Below, in pieces: positions 54,829 through 64,000 of a DNA stretch of 64,000 bases (its first letter is position 1; every line of letters starts with the position of its first letter). Under the pieces are notes generated by a model, which had not been told where the DNA came from, did not search any database, and saw nothing but the letters and a program-made list of their open reading frames with translations. The translations under genes were made by a program, and so were the position numbers. The stretch spans positions 202,873 to 266,872 of the forward strand of contig JBMONF010000034.1 in the NCBI GenBank assembly GCA_049323455.1, given 5' to 3'. Source of the DNA: Hypericibacter sp049323455. GTDB lineage: Bacteria; Pseudomonadota; Alphaproteobacteria; Dongiales; Dongiaceae.

Positions 54829-54953
54829 GGCGGGGCGCCGATCCCTCCCGCCGTCGAGCGAGGCTGCTCCCTTCGGCCCATAGGGGTTCCCGGAACCGCC
54901 TGGTAGGAACATCCGATGTCGATGGAGCGTTCCCAGCGGGTCGGCGACGAAAC

Positions 54954-55409
54954 CTATGCCCGCGCCTTTTCCTGCCAGCGCCCGGCTTCGTCCTGCTGGT
55001 AATAGACGAGGCTGTGCCCGGCTTCCTTGTAGGCGGCCCAGCGCTGGCGGCCCGCAGCGACGGCCGCCTCGTCCTGCCCGTCCAGCATCTCCACGCACAG
55101 CTCGAACCGGCCCACGAGCGCCAATTGGGCGCCATCGGTCAAGAACAGCACGGTGGCGCCGTTCGGATTCTCGTCCGTGTCGGTGAGCCAGATCGGCTGG
55201 CGCTCGGGCCGGCCATCGCGCTTGCTGCCATGCGGCAGAAAGCTGCCGGGATCGTAAGTCCAGAGCCGCGCCGTCAGGGCCTCGACCCGCTCGGCCGAGC
55301 CTGCTATCACCACCGCGCGCTGGCCGCGCGCCAGCGTGCGCTCGAGCAGCTTGGGCAGCGCCGCCTCGAGGCTGGTGCGCTGAAGATGGTAGAAGCGGAT
55401 CTCGGTCAA
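54954..55409 (-). CDS. holC: DNA polymerase III subunit chi
   Basis: 151 residues of the HolC family: EIRFYHLQRTSLEAALPKLL, ARGQRAVVIAGSAERVEAL, LWTYDPGSFLPHG and PIWLTDTDENPNGATVLFL. Chi links the clamp loader to single-strand binding protein. The usual start residues are preceded by TTG (55409); no ATG is available. It lies downstream of pepA on the same strand, a classical order, though a family A repeat sits between them. Confidence 0.9.
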   Translation of the reverse strand: MTEIRFYHLQRTSLEAALPKLLERTLARGQRAVVIAGSAERVEALTARLWTYDPGSFLPHGSKRDGRPERQPIWLTDTDENPNGATVLFLTDGAQLALVGRFELCVEMLDGQDEAAVAAGRQRWAAYKEAGHSLVYYQQDEAGRWQEKARA

Positions 55410-55448
55410 GTCGCTCTCGCCCAGCTGCAACGCCGGCGCCAGGCCAAG

Positions 55449-55522
55449 CCCTCGCGGTTCGACAGGCTCACCATGAGGGCTTGGGTCAAGGGCCTCGTCC
55501 CGAGCCTGTCGAAGGATGAGGC
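55449..55522. repeat. Dispersed intergenic repeat (family A), two inverted units
   Basis: CCCTCGCGGTTCGACAGGCT... (55449 on) and ...GAGCCTGTCGAAGGATGAGG (ending about 55521), facing each other between pepA and holC. Confidence 0.65.
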
Positions 55523-55539
55523 CGGCACCGGCGCGGGCC

Positions 55540-57039
55540 TCATTTCTCCTCGTAGTTGTCGGCCACGAAACGTTCGAGCAGCCGGATGCCGAAGCCGCTG
55601 GCGCCCTTCGGCACCGTCGGCGCATCCTTGTCGGCCCAGGCCATGCCGGCGATGTCCAGATGGGCCCACGGCACGCCGTTGACAAAGCGCTGCAGGAACT
55701 GCGCCGCCGTGATCGAGCCGCCATAGCGGTCGCCCACATTTTTCACGTCGGCGATATCGGAATTGATCGCCTTGTCGTAGGCCTCTCCCAAGGGCATGCG
55801 CCAGAGCGGCTCGCCCGTGGCGCGGCCGGCCGACAGCAGCCGCTCCGCAAGCTGATCGTTGTTCGAGAACAGACCGGCATGAACTTTGCCCAGCGCGATC
55901 ATGATGGCGCCGGTGAGCGTGGCCAGGTCGACCATGAATTGCGGCTTGAAGCGGTCTTGCGTGTACCAGAGCGCGTCGGCCAGCACGAGCCGTCCCTCCG
56001 CGTCGGTGTTGATGACCTCGATGGTCTGGCCCGACATCGACTTCACGACGTCGCCGGGCCGCTGGGCCGTGCCCGACGGCATGTTCTCGACCAGCCCGAT
56101 CACGCCCACGGCGTTGACCTTGGCCTTGCGGCCCGCGAGCGCCTTCATCAGGCCGATCACGACGCCGGCGCCGGCCATGTCCCACTTCATCTCCTCCATG
56201 CCGGCCGCGGGCTTGATCGAGATGCCGCCGGTGTCGAAGGTGACGCCCTTGCCGACGAAGGCGACCGGCGGCTTCTTGCGGCTCTCCGGCAGCCCCTTCC
56301 ATTGCATCACCACGAGCTGGGATTCCCGCGCGCTGCCCTGGCCCACGCCCAGGAGCGCGTTCATCCCCAGCTTCTTCATCTCCTTTTCGCCCAGCACCTC
56401 GACCTTGACGCCCAACTCCTCGAGCGCCTTGGCCTCCTCGGCCAGGCTCTCGGGGTGGATCACATTGGCGGGCTCCGAGACGAGATCGCGGGTGAAGAAG
56501 ATGCCGTCGGCGATGCGATCGAGCGGCTCGTAGAGCTTCTTGGCCGCGCCCGGATCCTCCACCATCACGGTCAGCTTCTTGAGGCTCGGCTTCTGGTCCG
56601 GCTTCTCCTTGGTCCGGTACTTGTCGAAGCGGTAGCTCCTGAGCCTCGCGCCATAGGCGAGATGGGCCGCCATCTCGGCCGGCGACAGGGGCGCGCCGGG
56701 AACGGCGTCGATCGCGATCGCGGCCGCCGTGTCGCCGGTCGAATTCAGCTGCGCCGCCAGGCGGCCGCCGATCGCCTGCAGGGTCAGGGCGTCGAGTGCA
56801 TTCGGCTGCCCCAGCCCGTAGAGCAGGACGCGCGAGAGCGTCAGATCGCCCGGCGCCAGCACCTGCAGGACGTCGTCGCTGCGACCCTTGAAGCGGCTCA
56901 CGGCGAGCGCGCGGGTGAGCGCACCCTTGGCGGCGCGGTCCGCCGTCAAGGCGCTGGCCTGCAGCTTGCGCTCCTCGACGGCGCCCACGGCGAGCGCGCC
57001 GGTGTCCGGCATCTCGAACTTCGCGAAATTGACCTTCAT
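55540..57039 (-). CDS. pepA: Leucyl aminopeptidase (cytosol, M17 family)
   Basis: 499 residues. N-terminal Rossmann-like regulatory domain followed by the M17 catalytic half: FVGKGVTFDTGGISIKP (metal and Lys), MKWDMAGAG and the signature NTDAEGRL. Two-zinc hexameric enzyme that removes N-terminal residues. Start ATG follows ggagat-type sequence. Divergent from lptF across 277 bp that should contain both promoters. Confidence 0.96.
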   Translation of the reverse strand: MKVNFAKFEMPDTGALAVGAVEERKLQASALTADRAAKGALTRALAVSRFKGRSDDVLQVLAPGDLTLSRVLLYGLGQPNALDALTLQAIGGRLAAQLNSTGDTAAAIAIDAVPGAPLSPAEMAAHLAYGARLRSYRFDKYRTKEKPDQKPSLKKLTVMVEDPGAAKKLYEPLDRIADGIFFTRDLVSEPANVIHPESLAEEAKALEELGVKVEVLGEKEMKKLGMNALLGVGQGSARESQLVVMQWKGLPESRKKPPVAFVGKGVTFDTGGISIKPAAGMEEMKWDMAGAGVVIGLMKALAGRKAKVNAVGVIGLVENMPSGTAQRPGDVVKSMSGQTIEVINTDAEGRLVLADALWYTQDRFKPQFMVDLATLTGAIMIALGKVHAGLFSNNDQLAERLLSAGRATGEPLWRMPLGEAYDKAINSDIADVKNVGDRYGGSITAAQFLQRFVNGVPWAHLDIAGMAWADKDAPTVPKGASGFGIRLLERFVADNYEEK

Positions 57040-57316
57040 CGACGAAAATCTCCAAGCGGCTGCACCGCAACCCGTGCGGCGATCGCGACGGCCCGGATGG
57101 GCCTGCGCGGGCGAACAAGCGGGCTCGGGCCCGGCCGCCTCCTCTATCACAGCGCCATTGGCCGATAAAGCCGGGCCGGAAACGGCCGGACCCCGAGACC
57201 GCCCGCCTGCGGGGTCGGCCTGTCGCTCGGTCCGGATCGCCGCCACGGCCCCTGTGACCCCCCCTGCGGGAATTCGGGCTAGGAAGCTGGAGCCCGCCTT
57301 GCCTATCATGCCCGCC

Positions 57317-58444
57317 ATGCTGCGTCTCAGGACCGTCAGGGGAGTCACCGTCTATATCGGACGCCAGGTGGCGCTGCTGCTTGTCGCCATCACCTGCAGC
57401 CTCACCTTCGTGGTGTGGCTGACGCAGACGGTCCGGTTCCTCGACCTCATCATCAATCGCGGGCTGCCGTTCGGCACCGCCCTCTATCTCCTCAGCCTGC
57501 TGCTGCCGGCGCTCCTGATCATCCTGCTGCCGGCCGCACTCTTCATCGCGGCCGTGTTCGTCTATTGGCGGCTCGGCACCGACAGCGAGCTCGTGGTGCT
57601 GCGCGGCGCCGGGATGAGCCCCTGGCAGATCGCGCGTCCGGCCCTGGCGCTGGCGCTGGTCGTGGCCGCTGCGGGCTACTGGATCACCCTCTCGCTGGCT
57701 CCCGCCGCCAATCAAAGCCTGGCGTCGCTGACCGCGGAGGTACGCAACGACTTTTCGCAGGTGATGCTGCAGGAGGGCGTGTTCATCGATGTGATGCCGG
57801 GGCTCACCGTCTACACCCGCGAGCGCACCGCAAAGGGGGCGCTCGCCGGCGTGCTGGTCTATGATCAGCGCAACGCCGCGGCCCCCGCGATCTACACGGC
57901 CGCACGCGGACTGGTGATCGGCAGCGAACGAGGCCCGCGCATCCTGCTCGAAGACGGCACGCTGCAGCAACGCCAGACCGCGGACGGACCGCCCTCGATC
58001 CTTTCGTTCGAGCGGACCGTCGTGGAGCTGGGCGAGCTGACGGAGGCCCGCAGCCGGGAGCCGCCGCGCATGGAGTGGCTGACGCTGCGCCAACTGCTCG
58101 ATCCGGCGGCGGCCGGGCTCGACCCGGCCCTGGCGCCGCGCTACCGGGTCGAGGCGCATTGGCGGCTGTCGCAGCCGCTGTTCGCCCTCGCCTATACCGC
58201 GATCGGCTTGGCGGCGCTGCTCACCGGCACGGTCGGCAGACGCGCCCAGGCTCGGCGCTGCGGCATTGCCGTTCTCCTCGTCTGCGCGCTCCAGGTCGCG
58301 GCCTACACGGCCATGGGGCTTGCGATCCGCGCGCCGGATATGGCGCCGCTGCTCTATGCGGTGCCGCTGGTGCCGGCGGCGGCCGCCCTGGTGCTGTTGC
58401 GCTGGCCGGCGCTGGCCGGATTCCGGCAGCTGCGGACCGCCTAG
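57317..58444 (+). CDS. lptF: LPS export ABC permease LptF
   Basis: 375 residues. LptF/G permease layout: three helices, a large periplasmic jellyroll domain (about 125-255) and three further helices. The cytoplasmic coupling region ELVVLRGAGMSPWQIARPAL is clear. With LptG it forms the inner-membrane motor that pulls lipopolysaccharide from the bilayer, powered by LptB (not in this window). An ATG three codons upstream (57308) is equally possible. Only 1 bp separates it from lptG. Confidence 0.92.
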   Translation: MLRLRTVRGVTVYIGRQVALLLVAITCSLTFVVWLTQTVRFLDLIINRGLPFGTALYLLSLLLPALLIILLPAALFIAAVFVYWRLGTDSELVVLRGAGMSPWQIARPALALALVVAAAGYWITLSLAPAANQSLASLTAEVRNDFSQVMLQEGVFIDVMPGLTVYTRERTAKGALAGVLVYDQRNAAAPAIYTAARGLVIGSERGPRILLEDGTLQQRQTADGPPSILSFERTVVELGELTEARSREPPRMEWLTLRQLLDPAAAGLDPALAPRYRVEAHWRLSQPLFALAYTAIGLAALLTGTVGRRAQARRCGIAVLLVCALQVAAYTAMGLAIRAPDMAPLLYAVPLVPAAAALVLLRWPALAGFRQLRTA

Positions 58445-58445
58445 C

Positions 58446-59549
58446 ATGGCCCTGCGGATTCTACCGCCGACGCTATCGCTCTATTTGTTGCGGCACTTTC
58501 TCTTGTGGTGCGGCGGCGTCGCCTTCGCCGTATGCGTCATCATTTTCGCGGCCGATCTGATCCAGTTCTTGACCGACGACCTCACCGACACCAGCGTCGG
58601 CACCTTCGACCTGATGGGCCTGGCGCTGTTGCGCTTGCCGCAGACCTTCCAGCAGGTCCTGCCCTTCGTCGTCCTCATCGCCGGTCTGGGCACCTACCAC
58701 CAGCTCACGCGAACCAGCGAGCTGGTGGTCGCGCGCGCGGCCGGGGTTTCCGTGTGGCAATTCCTGACCCCCACGCTGCTGGCCGCGCTCGTGCTCGGAA
58801 TCGTCCGCGTCGCCCTGCTCGATCCGGTCGCGACCACGCTGCAGGCGCGATTCGAGACGTTGCACGACCGCTGGTTCGGCGACGGCGACAGCCTGGTCGC
58901 CGCTGCCGGCTCCGGCGTCTGGCTGCGCGAACAGGGGCCGCAGGGAACCGCCATCGTTCACGCCGCGCGCGTCAATCCCCGGAGCCTCGAGCTCGACGGT
59001 CTCATCCTGCTGCTGTTCGGTCCGGACGATCATTTTCGCGAGCGGCTCGACGCCAAGTCGGGCCGACTCGAAGGAGGGGAATGGCAACTGGCCGACGTCG
59101 AGCGCATCGTTGCCGGACGCGGCGTGCAGCGGTTGCCCCAGCTGGCGGTCCCCACCCGGATCGGCTTCAACCAGATCCTGGACCGCTTCGCCCAAACCAA
59201 TTCGATTTCGTTCTGGGCGCTGCCGCGCTATATCGCCATCCTGGAAGCAACCGGCTTCTCGGCGCGGCCGCATCGGCTGCTGTGGCACCGGCTGCTTGCC
59301 ACGCCCGTGCTGTTCATGGCCCTGCTGCTCGTGGCCGTTGCCTTCGCGCTCAGATTCCACCGCAAAGGCGACACCGCGCTGCTTGCCGGGGCTGGCGCGC
59401 TCACCGGTTTCCTGCTCTATTTCCTTTCCGATCTCGTCTACGCTCTGGGTATCAACTCGAGCATCCCGCTCCAGTTGGCGGCCTGGGCGCCGGCGGGCGT
59501 TACCGCCATGCTGGGCATCAGCATGCTGCTGCATTTCGAGGACGGCTGA
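58446..59549 (+). CDS. lptG: LPS export ABC permease LptG
   Basis: 367 residues, same fold as LptF: ILPPTLSLYLLRHFLLW first helix, coupling helix SELVVARAAGVSVWQFLTP and the periplasmic jellyroll between helices 3 and 4. Partner of LptF in the LptB2FG complex. It is followed 5 bp later by lptD, so permease, outer-membrane translocon and chaperone are one transcription unit. Confidence 0.92.
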   Translation: MALRILPPTLSLYLLRHFLLWCGGVAFAVCVIIFAADLIQFLTDDLTDTSVGTFDLMGLALLRLPQTFQQVLPFVVLIAGLGTYHQLTRTSELVVARAAGVSVWQFLTPTLLAALVLGIVRVALLDPVATTLQARFETLHDRWFGDGDSLVAAAGSGVWLREQGPQGTAIVHAARVNPRSLELDGLILLLFGPDDHFRERLDAKSGRLEGGEWQLADVERIVAGRGVQRLPQLAVPTRIGFNQILDRFAQTNSISFWALPRYIAILEATGFSARPHRLLWHRLLATPVLFMALLLVAVAFALRFHRKGDTALLAGAGALTGFLLYFLSDLVYALGINSSIPLQLAAWAPAGVTAMLGISMLLHFEDG

Positions 59550-59554
59550 GCGCC

Positions 59555-61762
59555 ATGAGAGGGGGATGGGCCGCGCTGCTGATGCTTGTGCTCGTCGCGG
59601 CCCTGACAGGGCCGGGGCCGGCCCGAGCGCAAAACGGCTCCCCGACGACGTCCATCCTGAAGGACACGGACAAGCCGGTACTGCTCAGCGCCGACGAAGT
59701 GACCTATGATCAGGAAAACGGTCTGGTCGTGGCGTCGGGCCATGTCGAGATCTCGCAGAACAACAAGGTGCTGCTCGCCGATCGCGTCTCCTACAACGAG
59801 CGTACGAGGGTGGTCGCGGCCGACGGCAATGTCAGCCTGATGGACGAGAGCGGAAACGTGATCTTCGCCGATCACGTCGATCTGACGGACGACTTGCGCG
59901 AAGGCACCATCTCCAACATCAAGCTGCTGCTGGCCGATCGTTCTCGGGCGGCGGCCGCGTGGGGCCGGCGCTACGAGGGTAACTACCTCGAGATGAACAA
60001 GGCGGTCTATTCGCCTTGCGAGCTTTGCAAGGACGACCCCACGCGGCCCCCCTTGTGGCAGATCAAGGCCGTCAAGGTGGTGCACGATCAGCAGGCCAGG
60101 CGCATCGTGTACAAGGACGCCTGGATGGAGATCTACGGCGTGCCGATCATGTACACGCCGTACTTCTCGCACCCCGATCCCACGGTGAAGCGGCAGAGCG
60201 GCTTCCTCGCGCCGCGCATCGGCAGCAACAACAATCTCGGGTTCACGGCGCAGATCCCCTACTACTGGGTGCTGGGACCCGAGGATGACCTCACACTGGC
60301 GCCGATCGTCACCACCAAGCAGAGCGTGGTCGCCCAGGCCGAATATCGCCGCCGCGTGATCGACGGCGAACTCAATCTGTCGGGCAGCGCCACCATCGCC
60401 GACCGGCAGAAGATCCAGAACGGCCGAACCGTCACGATGGACGACCAGTTCCGCGGCCATATCGACAGCTGGGGCCGCTTCGACGTCAACGACAATTGGC
60501 GCTGGGGCTTCGATGCCCAGCGGGCCACCGACAAGACCTACATGCGGCTCTACGACCTCGGCAACGATCGCACGCTGACGAGCCGGCTCTTCGCGGAAGG
60601 CTTCCACGGCCGCAACTATCTCTCGATCGCGAACTACGCGTTCCAGGGTCTGCGCGAAGAAGACGAAAATGACGAAGCGCCGTTCATCACGCCCCTGGTG
60701 GACTACAGCTATGTCGGCGAGCCCGGCCGATATGGCGGCTACTACACGTTCGACTTCAACGCCATGGCGCTCGACCGCATCAAGGGGCGCGACAGCCGTC
60801 GGCTGTCGATGCGCGTCGGTTGGAGCCTGCCCTATGTGGCGCCGGCCGGCGACATCTACCGGCTCGATCTGTCGGTGCGCGGCGACGCCTATTGGGTCAA
60901 CGACGTCGATCCCCATTCCGACGACCCCAACCCCAGCGGCAACACGCAGAGCGGCCTCGACGGCCGCGTCTATCCGCAATTCGCCTTCGAGTGGCGCTAC
61001 CCTTTCGCGCGCACGAGCGGCACGTCGCATCAGGTTCTGGAGCCGATCATCGGCCTCTACGCCGCCCCGGACGGCGGCAATCCCGGCAAGATCCCGAACG
61101 AGGACAGCATCGGGACGATGCTCGACGACAGCAACATGTTCAGCGCCGACCGTTTCGCGGGTCTCGACCGTGTCGACCCCAGCCAGCGCGTCGATTACGG
61201 CTTGCGCTGGAGCGCGATCGGCGACAGCGGCGGACAGACCAGCGTCTTCCTCGGCCAGAGCTACCGGCTCGGCGGCGACGGCGGCGTCTTCGGCGACGGT
61301 TCGGGCCTCCAGGACGACCTCTCCGATGTGGTGGGCCGTATCGATGTGTCGCCGAACAAGTACCTCGACATGTTGTACCGCTTCCGCTTCGATGCAGAGA
61401 CCTTCAACCCGAGATACAATGAGGTCGGCCTGCGCGCCGGGCCGCCGGCCCTCAACTTGGCGCTGTCCTATGCGCAGATCGACCGCATCGAGGGCACCGG
61501 GTTCAGCGATCGCCAGGAGGTCTATGGGACCCTCGCATCGAAGATCACCGACTACTGGCGGGTCTACTTCACGGCGCGCGACGACATCCAGCGCGGCGTG
61601 TTGCGCTCGATCGGCGGTGGCCTCGCCTACGAGGACGAGTGCTTCACGATGCGCGCCGCCGTGTCTTATCGCAACCTCGACGACGAGGAACTCAACTCCG
61701 GCACCAGCTTCGCCTTTACTTTCGGCTTCAAGAACCTGGGTGCCGTGGACGTGCCGTTCTAG
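59555..61762 (+). CDS. lptD: LPS-assembly outer-membrane protein LptD
   Basis: 735 residues. Signal peptide (WAALLMLVLVAALTGPGPARA), then an OstA/LptA-like beta-jellyroll (VLLSADEVTYDQENGLVVASG to about 150) and a long C-terminal beta-barrel ending in F. Cysteines occur as a CELC pair (about 152-155) and one near the C terminus (DECFTMR), fewer than the four of E. coli. It inserts LPS into the outer leaflet with LptE. Position between lptG and surA suits joint envelope assembly. Confidence 0.94.
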   Translation: MRGGWAALLMLVLVAALTGPGPARAQNGSPTTSILKDTDKPVLLSADEVTYDQENGLVVASGHVEISQNNKVLLADRVSYNERTRVVAADGNVSLMDESGNVIFADHVDLTDDLREGTISNIKLLLADRSRAAAAWGRRYEGNYLEMNKAVYSPCELCKDDPTRPPLWQIKAVKVVHDQQARRIVYKDAWMEIYGVPIMYTPYFSHPDPTVKRQSGFLAPRIGSNNNLGFTAQIPYYWVLGPEDDLTLAPIVTTKQSVVAQAEYRRRVIDGELNLSGSATIADRQKIQNGRTVTMDDQFRGHIDSWGRFDVNDNWRWGFDAQRATDKTYMRLYDLGNDRTLTSRLFAEGFHGRNYLSIANYAFQGLREEDENDEAPFITPLVDYSYVGEPGRYGGYYTFDFNAMALDRIKGRDSRRLSMRVGWSLPYVAPAGDIYRLDLSVRGDAYWVNDVDPHSDDPNPSGNTQSGLDGRVYPQFAFEWRYPFARTSGTSHQVLEPIIGLYAAPDGGNPGKIPNEDSIGTMLDDSNMFSADRFAGLDRVDPSQRVDYGLRWSAIGDSGGQTSVFLGQSYRLGGDGGVFGDGSGLQDDLSDVVGRIDVSPNKYLDMLYRFRFDAETFNPRYNEVGLRAGPPALNLALSYAQIDRIEGTGFSDRQEVYGTLASKITDYWRVYFTARDDIQRGVLRSIGGGLAYEDECFTMRAAVSYRNLDDEELNSGTSFAFTFGFKNLGAVDVPF

Positions 61763-61919
61763 GCTTCACGCGCCGCGGCTCCCCGGACAGCCCGCGGGAT
61801 CCTGCCCCGAGATCTTGGCCCGCTCGCCGACGCCCGTTCGCGGCGTTGTCGACCGCGACGAGGTTCGCTTATAGTGGCGCCGGTTTTCTAGGCCCTTGAC
61901 CCGAAAGGCGTTACGTAAA

Positions 61920-62855
61920 GTGAGGCGCTGGTTTGCCTTCGCGCTCCTTCTCGCGCTCGTTTCAACCGCGGCCCTGCCGGGCCGCGCCCAGGATCTCAAG
62001 ATCGCCGCGGTCGTGAACGATGACGTCATCACCGTCATCGATCTCGTGGTCCGCACGCGCGTTGCGCTGATTGCGTCGCGCCTTCAGGACACGCCCGAGA
62101 ACCGGCAGCGACTGGCGGGAACGGTGTTGCGCAACCTGATCGACGAACACCTCAAAGTGCAGGCCGCCAAGGCCCAAGGCATCCAGGTCGATGACGCGGA
62201 GGTCCAGAAGCGCCTGGAGGAACTCGCCGAGCAGAATAACTCGACCCTGGACGAATTCAAAAACCGGCTGGCGAAGAGCGGGATCCTGATCGACACCCTG
62301 GCGGACCAGATCCGGGCCGAGCTCGGCTGGCAGATGCTGGTGCGCCAGCGCTTCCGCAACGCGGTCACCGTCAGCCGCAAGGATATCGACGACGAGATGG
62401 CGCAGATCCAGCAAAACAAGGGCAAGCCCGAATATCTCGTCGGCGAGATCTTCCTGCCCGTCTACAATTCCTCGGACGCGTCCGCCGTCCAGCTCACGGC
62501 GCAGGACCTGATGGGCCAGCTGAAGCAGGGCGCCAATTTTGGCGCGCTGGCGCGTCAGTTCTCGCAGTCGGCGACCGCCAGCGGCGGCGGCCTGCTCGGC
62601 TGGCTCAGACCCGACCAGCTCGATCCGGAGATGCGCGCGGCCATTACAGCCATGGCGCCGGGCCAGATCACCGGCCCGGTTCAGACCTCCGGCGGCTATT
62701 CGATTCTCACGGTCGTGGACAAGCGCACGGCCGGCGACGCGGCCGAGGACGAGAAGAGCGTCGTCGATCGTCTTACGCGGCAGCGAATCGACACGCTCGC
62801 GCGCGGCTATCTGAGCGACCTGCGCACCCAGGCCTATATCGATATCCGCTTGTGA
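61920..62855 (+). CDS. surA: Periplasmic chaperone/peptidyl-prolyl isomerase SurA
   Basis: 311 residues from a GTG. Signal peptide RRWFAFALLLALVSTAALPGRA, a SurA N-terminal chaperone domain (DLKIAAVVNDDVITVIDL onward) and one parvulin domain (GEIFLPVY to VVDKR, about 185-285), against two in E. coli. It escorts outer-membrane proteins such as LptD to the BAM complex, which fits its place after lptD. A TTG at 61896 would lengthen the signal peptide by eight residues. Confidence 0.88.
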   Translation: MRRWFAFALLLALVSTAALPGRAQDLKIAAVVNDDVITVIDLVVRTRVALIASRLQDTPENRQRLAGTVLRNLIDEHLKVQAAKAQGIQVDDAEVQKRLEELAEQNNSTLDEFKNRLAKSGILIDTLADQIRAELGWQMLVRQRFRNAVTVSRKDIDDEMAQIQQNKGKPEYLVGEIFLPVYNSSDASAVQLTAQDLMGQLKQGANFGALARQFSQSATASGGGLLGWLRPDQLDPEMRAAITAMAPGQITGPVQTSGGYSILTVVDKRTAGDAAEDEKSVVDRLTRQRIDTLARGYLSDLRTQAYIDIRL

Positions 62856-62948
62856 TCGGACGCCTGTGAGCGCGGCCGGGCAAGGCGGGAGGGCAAGCGC
62901 GGCGGCAGCGACCGCCGACCTGCCGGCCGCATCGCGCCGAGGCGGCCG

Positions 62949-63797
62949 ATGAGCGAGGCCCCCGCCCTGCCGCCGCTGCGCGACGTCATCGCCCGCTATG
63001 GCCTGGCGGCGCGCCGCGCGCTGGGCCAGCACTTCCTGCTCGATCTCAATCTCACCGGCCGCATTGCGCGCGCCGCTGGCGATCTCGGCGCCGGCACCAC
63101 GATCGAGATCGGCCCCGGTCCCGGCGGTCTGACCCGCGCGCTCCTGGCGCATGGCTCTCGCAAGGTGATCGCCATCGAACTCGATGCGCGCTGCGTCGAG
63201 GCGCTCAAGGAGCTGGCCGCCGCCTATCCGGGCCGGCTCGAGGTGATCGCCGGCGACGCCTTGGCGATCGATCCCACCAGACTCGGCGAGCCGCCGCGGC
63301 GCATCGTGGCGAACCTGCCCTACAACATCTCGACCGCGCTGGTCGGACACTGGCTGCCGGGCCTCGCCGGGCTGGAGCGGCTGGTGCTGATGTTCCAGAA
63401 GGAGGTGGCGGAGCGTCTGACCGCCGCCCCCGGCAGCCGCGACTACGGCCGCCTCTCGGTCGCGCTGCAATGGCGCGCCGACGTGAAGCGGCTGTTCGAT
63501 CTGCCGCCGCGCGCCTTCACGCCGCCGCCCAAGGTGACCTCCAGCGTGGTCGAGATCCTTCCCCTGCCGAAGCCGCGCTATCCCGCGGACCCGGCGCTGC
63601 TGGAGCGCGTCACCGCCGCCGCCTTCAACCAGCGCCGCAAGATGCTGCGCCAGTCCTTGCGCGCCGTCATGCCCGACGCCGCGGCCTTGCTCGCCGAAGC
63701 CGGCATTCCCGAGACGGCGCGGGCCGAGGATCTCGCGGTCGAGCAGTTCTGCGCGCTGGCCCGCGCGCTCGCGGCGATGAAGGGGCGAGCCGGATAG
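62949..63797 (+). CDS. rsmA: 16S rRNA (adenine1518/1519-N6,N6)-dimethyltransferase
   Basis: 282 residues. SAM-binding IEIGPGPGGLTRALL, catalytic NLPYNIST and the C-terminal helical cap FNQRRKMLRQSL are all present. It dimethylates two adjacent adenines in the small-subunit 3' hairpin. Usually pdxA stands between surA and rsmA; here only 93 bp separate them. Confidence 0.96.
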   Translation: MSEAPALPPLRDVIARYGLAARRALGQHFLLDLNLTGRIARAAGDLGAGTTIEIGPGPGGLTRALLAHGSRKVIAIELDARCVEALKELAAAYPGRLEVIAGDALAIDPTRLGEPPRRIVANLPYNISTALVGHWLPGLAGLERLVLMFQKEVAERLTAAPGSRDYGRLSVALQWRADVKRLFDLPPRAFTPPPKVTSSVVEILPLPKPRYPADPALLERVTAAAFNQRRKMLRQSLRAVMPDAAALLAEAGIPETARAEDLAVEQFCALARALAAMKGRAG

Positions 63798-63821
63798 GCC
63801 ACTCCGATGTCGCGATAGCGT

Positions 63822-63880
63822 CCCCCTCGCCCAGCTTCGGGTAAGCTCGGCGTTCCGCCTCGCTAACCCTTCACAACCCT
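63822..63880. repeat. Dispersed intergenic repeat (family B), inverted relative to the copy at 31773-31870
   Basis: CCCCCTCGCCCAGCTTCGGG through AACCCTTCACAACCCT matches, with a few changes, the opposite strand of 31815-31870. Confidence 0.7.
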
Positions 63881-63929
63881 TGTATCTGAAGGGATGAGTG
63901 GCGGGGAGCAGCGAATCAGAGTTGATTTG

Positions 63930-63955
63930 CCGGAGCGGCGGCGCCGCCGCTCCGG
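63930..63955. other. 26-bp perfect palindrome after rsmA
   Basis: CCGGAGCGGCGGC followed at once by its exact complement. It could form a cruciform or long hairpin, but no T tract follows on either strand, so it is not a standard intrinsic terminator. Confidence 0.6.
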
Positions 63956-64000
63956 CAGTCGCGGGCCGGTGACCGTAAACCCTCTGGTGGCGAGCACCGT

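Noticed and set aside
55406..58447. 1013-codon minus-strand frame over pepA and antisense to lptF
   Set aside because: Arg/Gly/Ala shadow translation; pepA and lptF explain the interval completely.
58505..61762. 1085-codon frame suggesting a large N-terminal extension of LptD
   Set aside because: The extension is an alternative frame of lptG. A signal peptide begins at 59555 right after the lptG stop, the true LptD start.

Overview
The window is a 64 kb stretch of a GC-rich bacterial chromosome, almost wholly coding, with no tRNA, rRNA, phage, transposase or CRISPR signal that I can see. The gene set points to an Alphaproteobacterium, and I would guess a Rhodospirillales-like lineage. Supporting markers are a divK-pleD pair, an EipB/DUF1849 protein, an HdaA-type DnaA relative, GatCAB, a DUF2066 gene beside purMN, and an lptF-lptG-lptD-surA-rsmA run. 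A 10-base run of N at 986-995 shows that this is a scaffold with one assembly gap.

Layout: 1-6160 carries a partial Cys/Met PLP enzyme, a YfcG-like glutathione transferase, an MFS transporter, a DedA-PAP2-LssY_C fusion and a lone PAP2 phosphatase. 6262-9731 is gatCAB on the minus strand with repeat DNA between gatA and gatB. 9914-12972 holds a YbjN protein, an Lrp/AsnC regulator with two LysE exporters, and ruvX. 13071-18838 holds a CaiB-type CoA transferase, pyrB, a pyrC-like gene, plsY and dprA. 18932-27237 holds topA, a cupin, rnr, a lipoprotein S41 protease, a Nudix gene and rpmG.

27400-29244 is divK-pleD (cell-cycle and c-di-GMP signalling). It is followed by a ROK sugar kinase, a zinc-ribbon DinB, a short PAS/MCP-like protein, EipB, a 2-hydroxyacid dehydrogenase and a degenerate agmatine deiminase homologue. 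35955-40279 is aspS, rnd and an M23 peptidase. 40284-46404 is a polyphosphate neighbourhood (ppx, ppk, sixA-like, CYTH-CHAD). 46538-52177 holds hdaA, an AI-2E permease, a CDP-alcohol phosphatidyltransferase, DUF2066, purM, purN and a tiny oxidase subunit. 52327-57039 holds ndk, an ABC-F ATPase, holC and pepA. 57317-63797 is the outer-membrane biogenesis cluster lptF-lptG-lptD-surA, ending in rsmA without the usual pdxA.

Most genes are housekeeping. I do not find a clearly new multi-gene system. The observations most worth following are: an agmatine deiminase-like protein that has lost its catalytic Cys and His; a pyrB-linked dihydroorotase homologue without the HxH metal motif; a 219-residue soluble PAS protein with a minimal chemoreceptor-like hairpin; a three-domain DedA/PAP2/LssY_C protein; and several dispersed intergenic repeat families, often between convergent genes. 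Several genes appear to use GTG or TTG starts (ROK, ppk, AI-2E permease, surA, hdaA, holC, the CDP-alcohol transferase), so their exact 5' ends are less certain.
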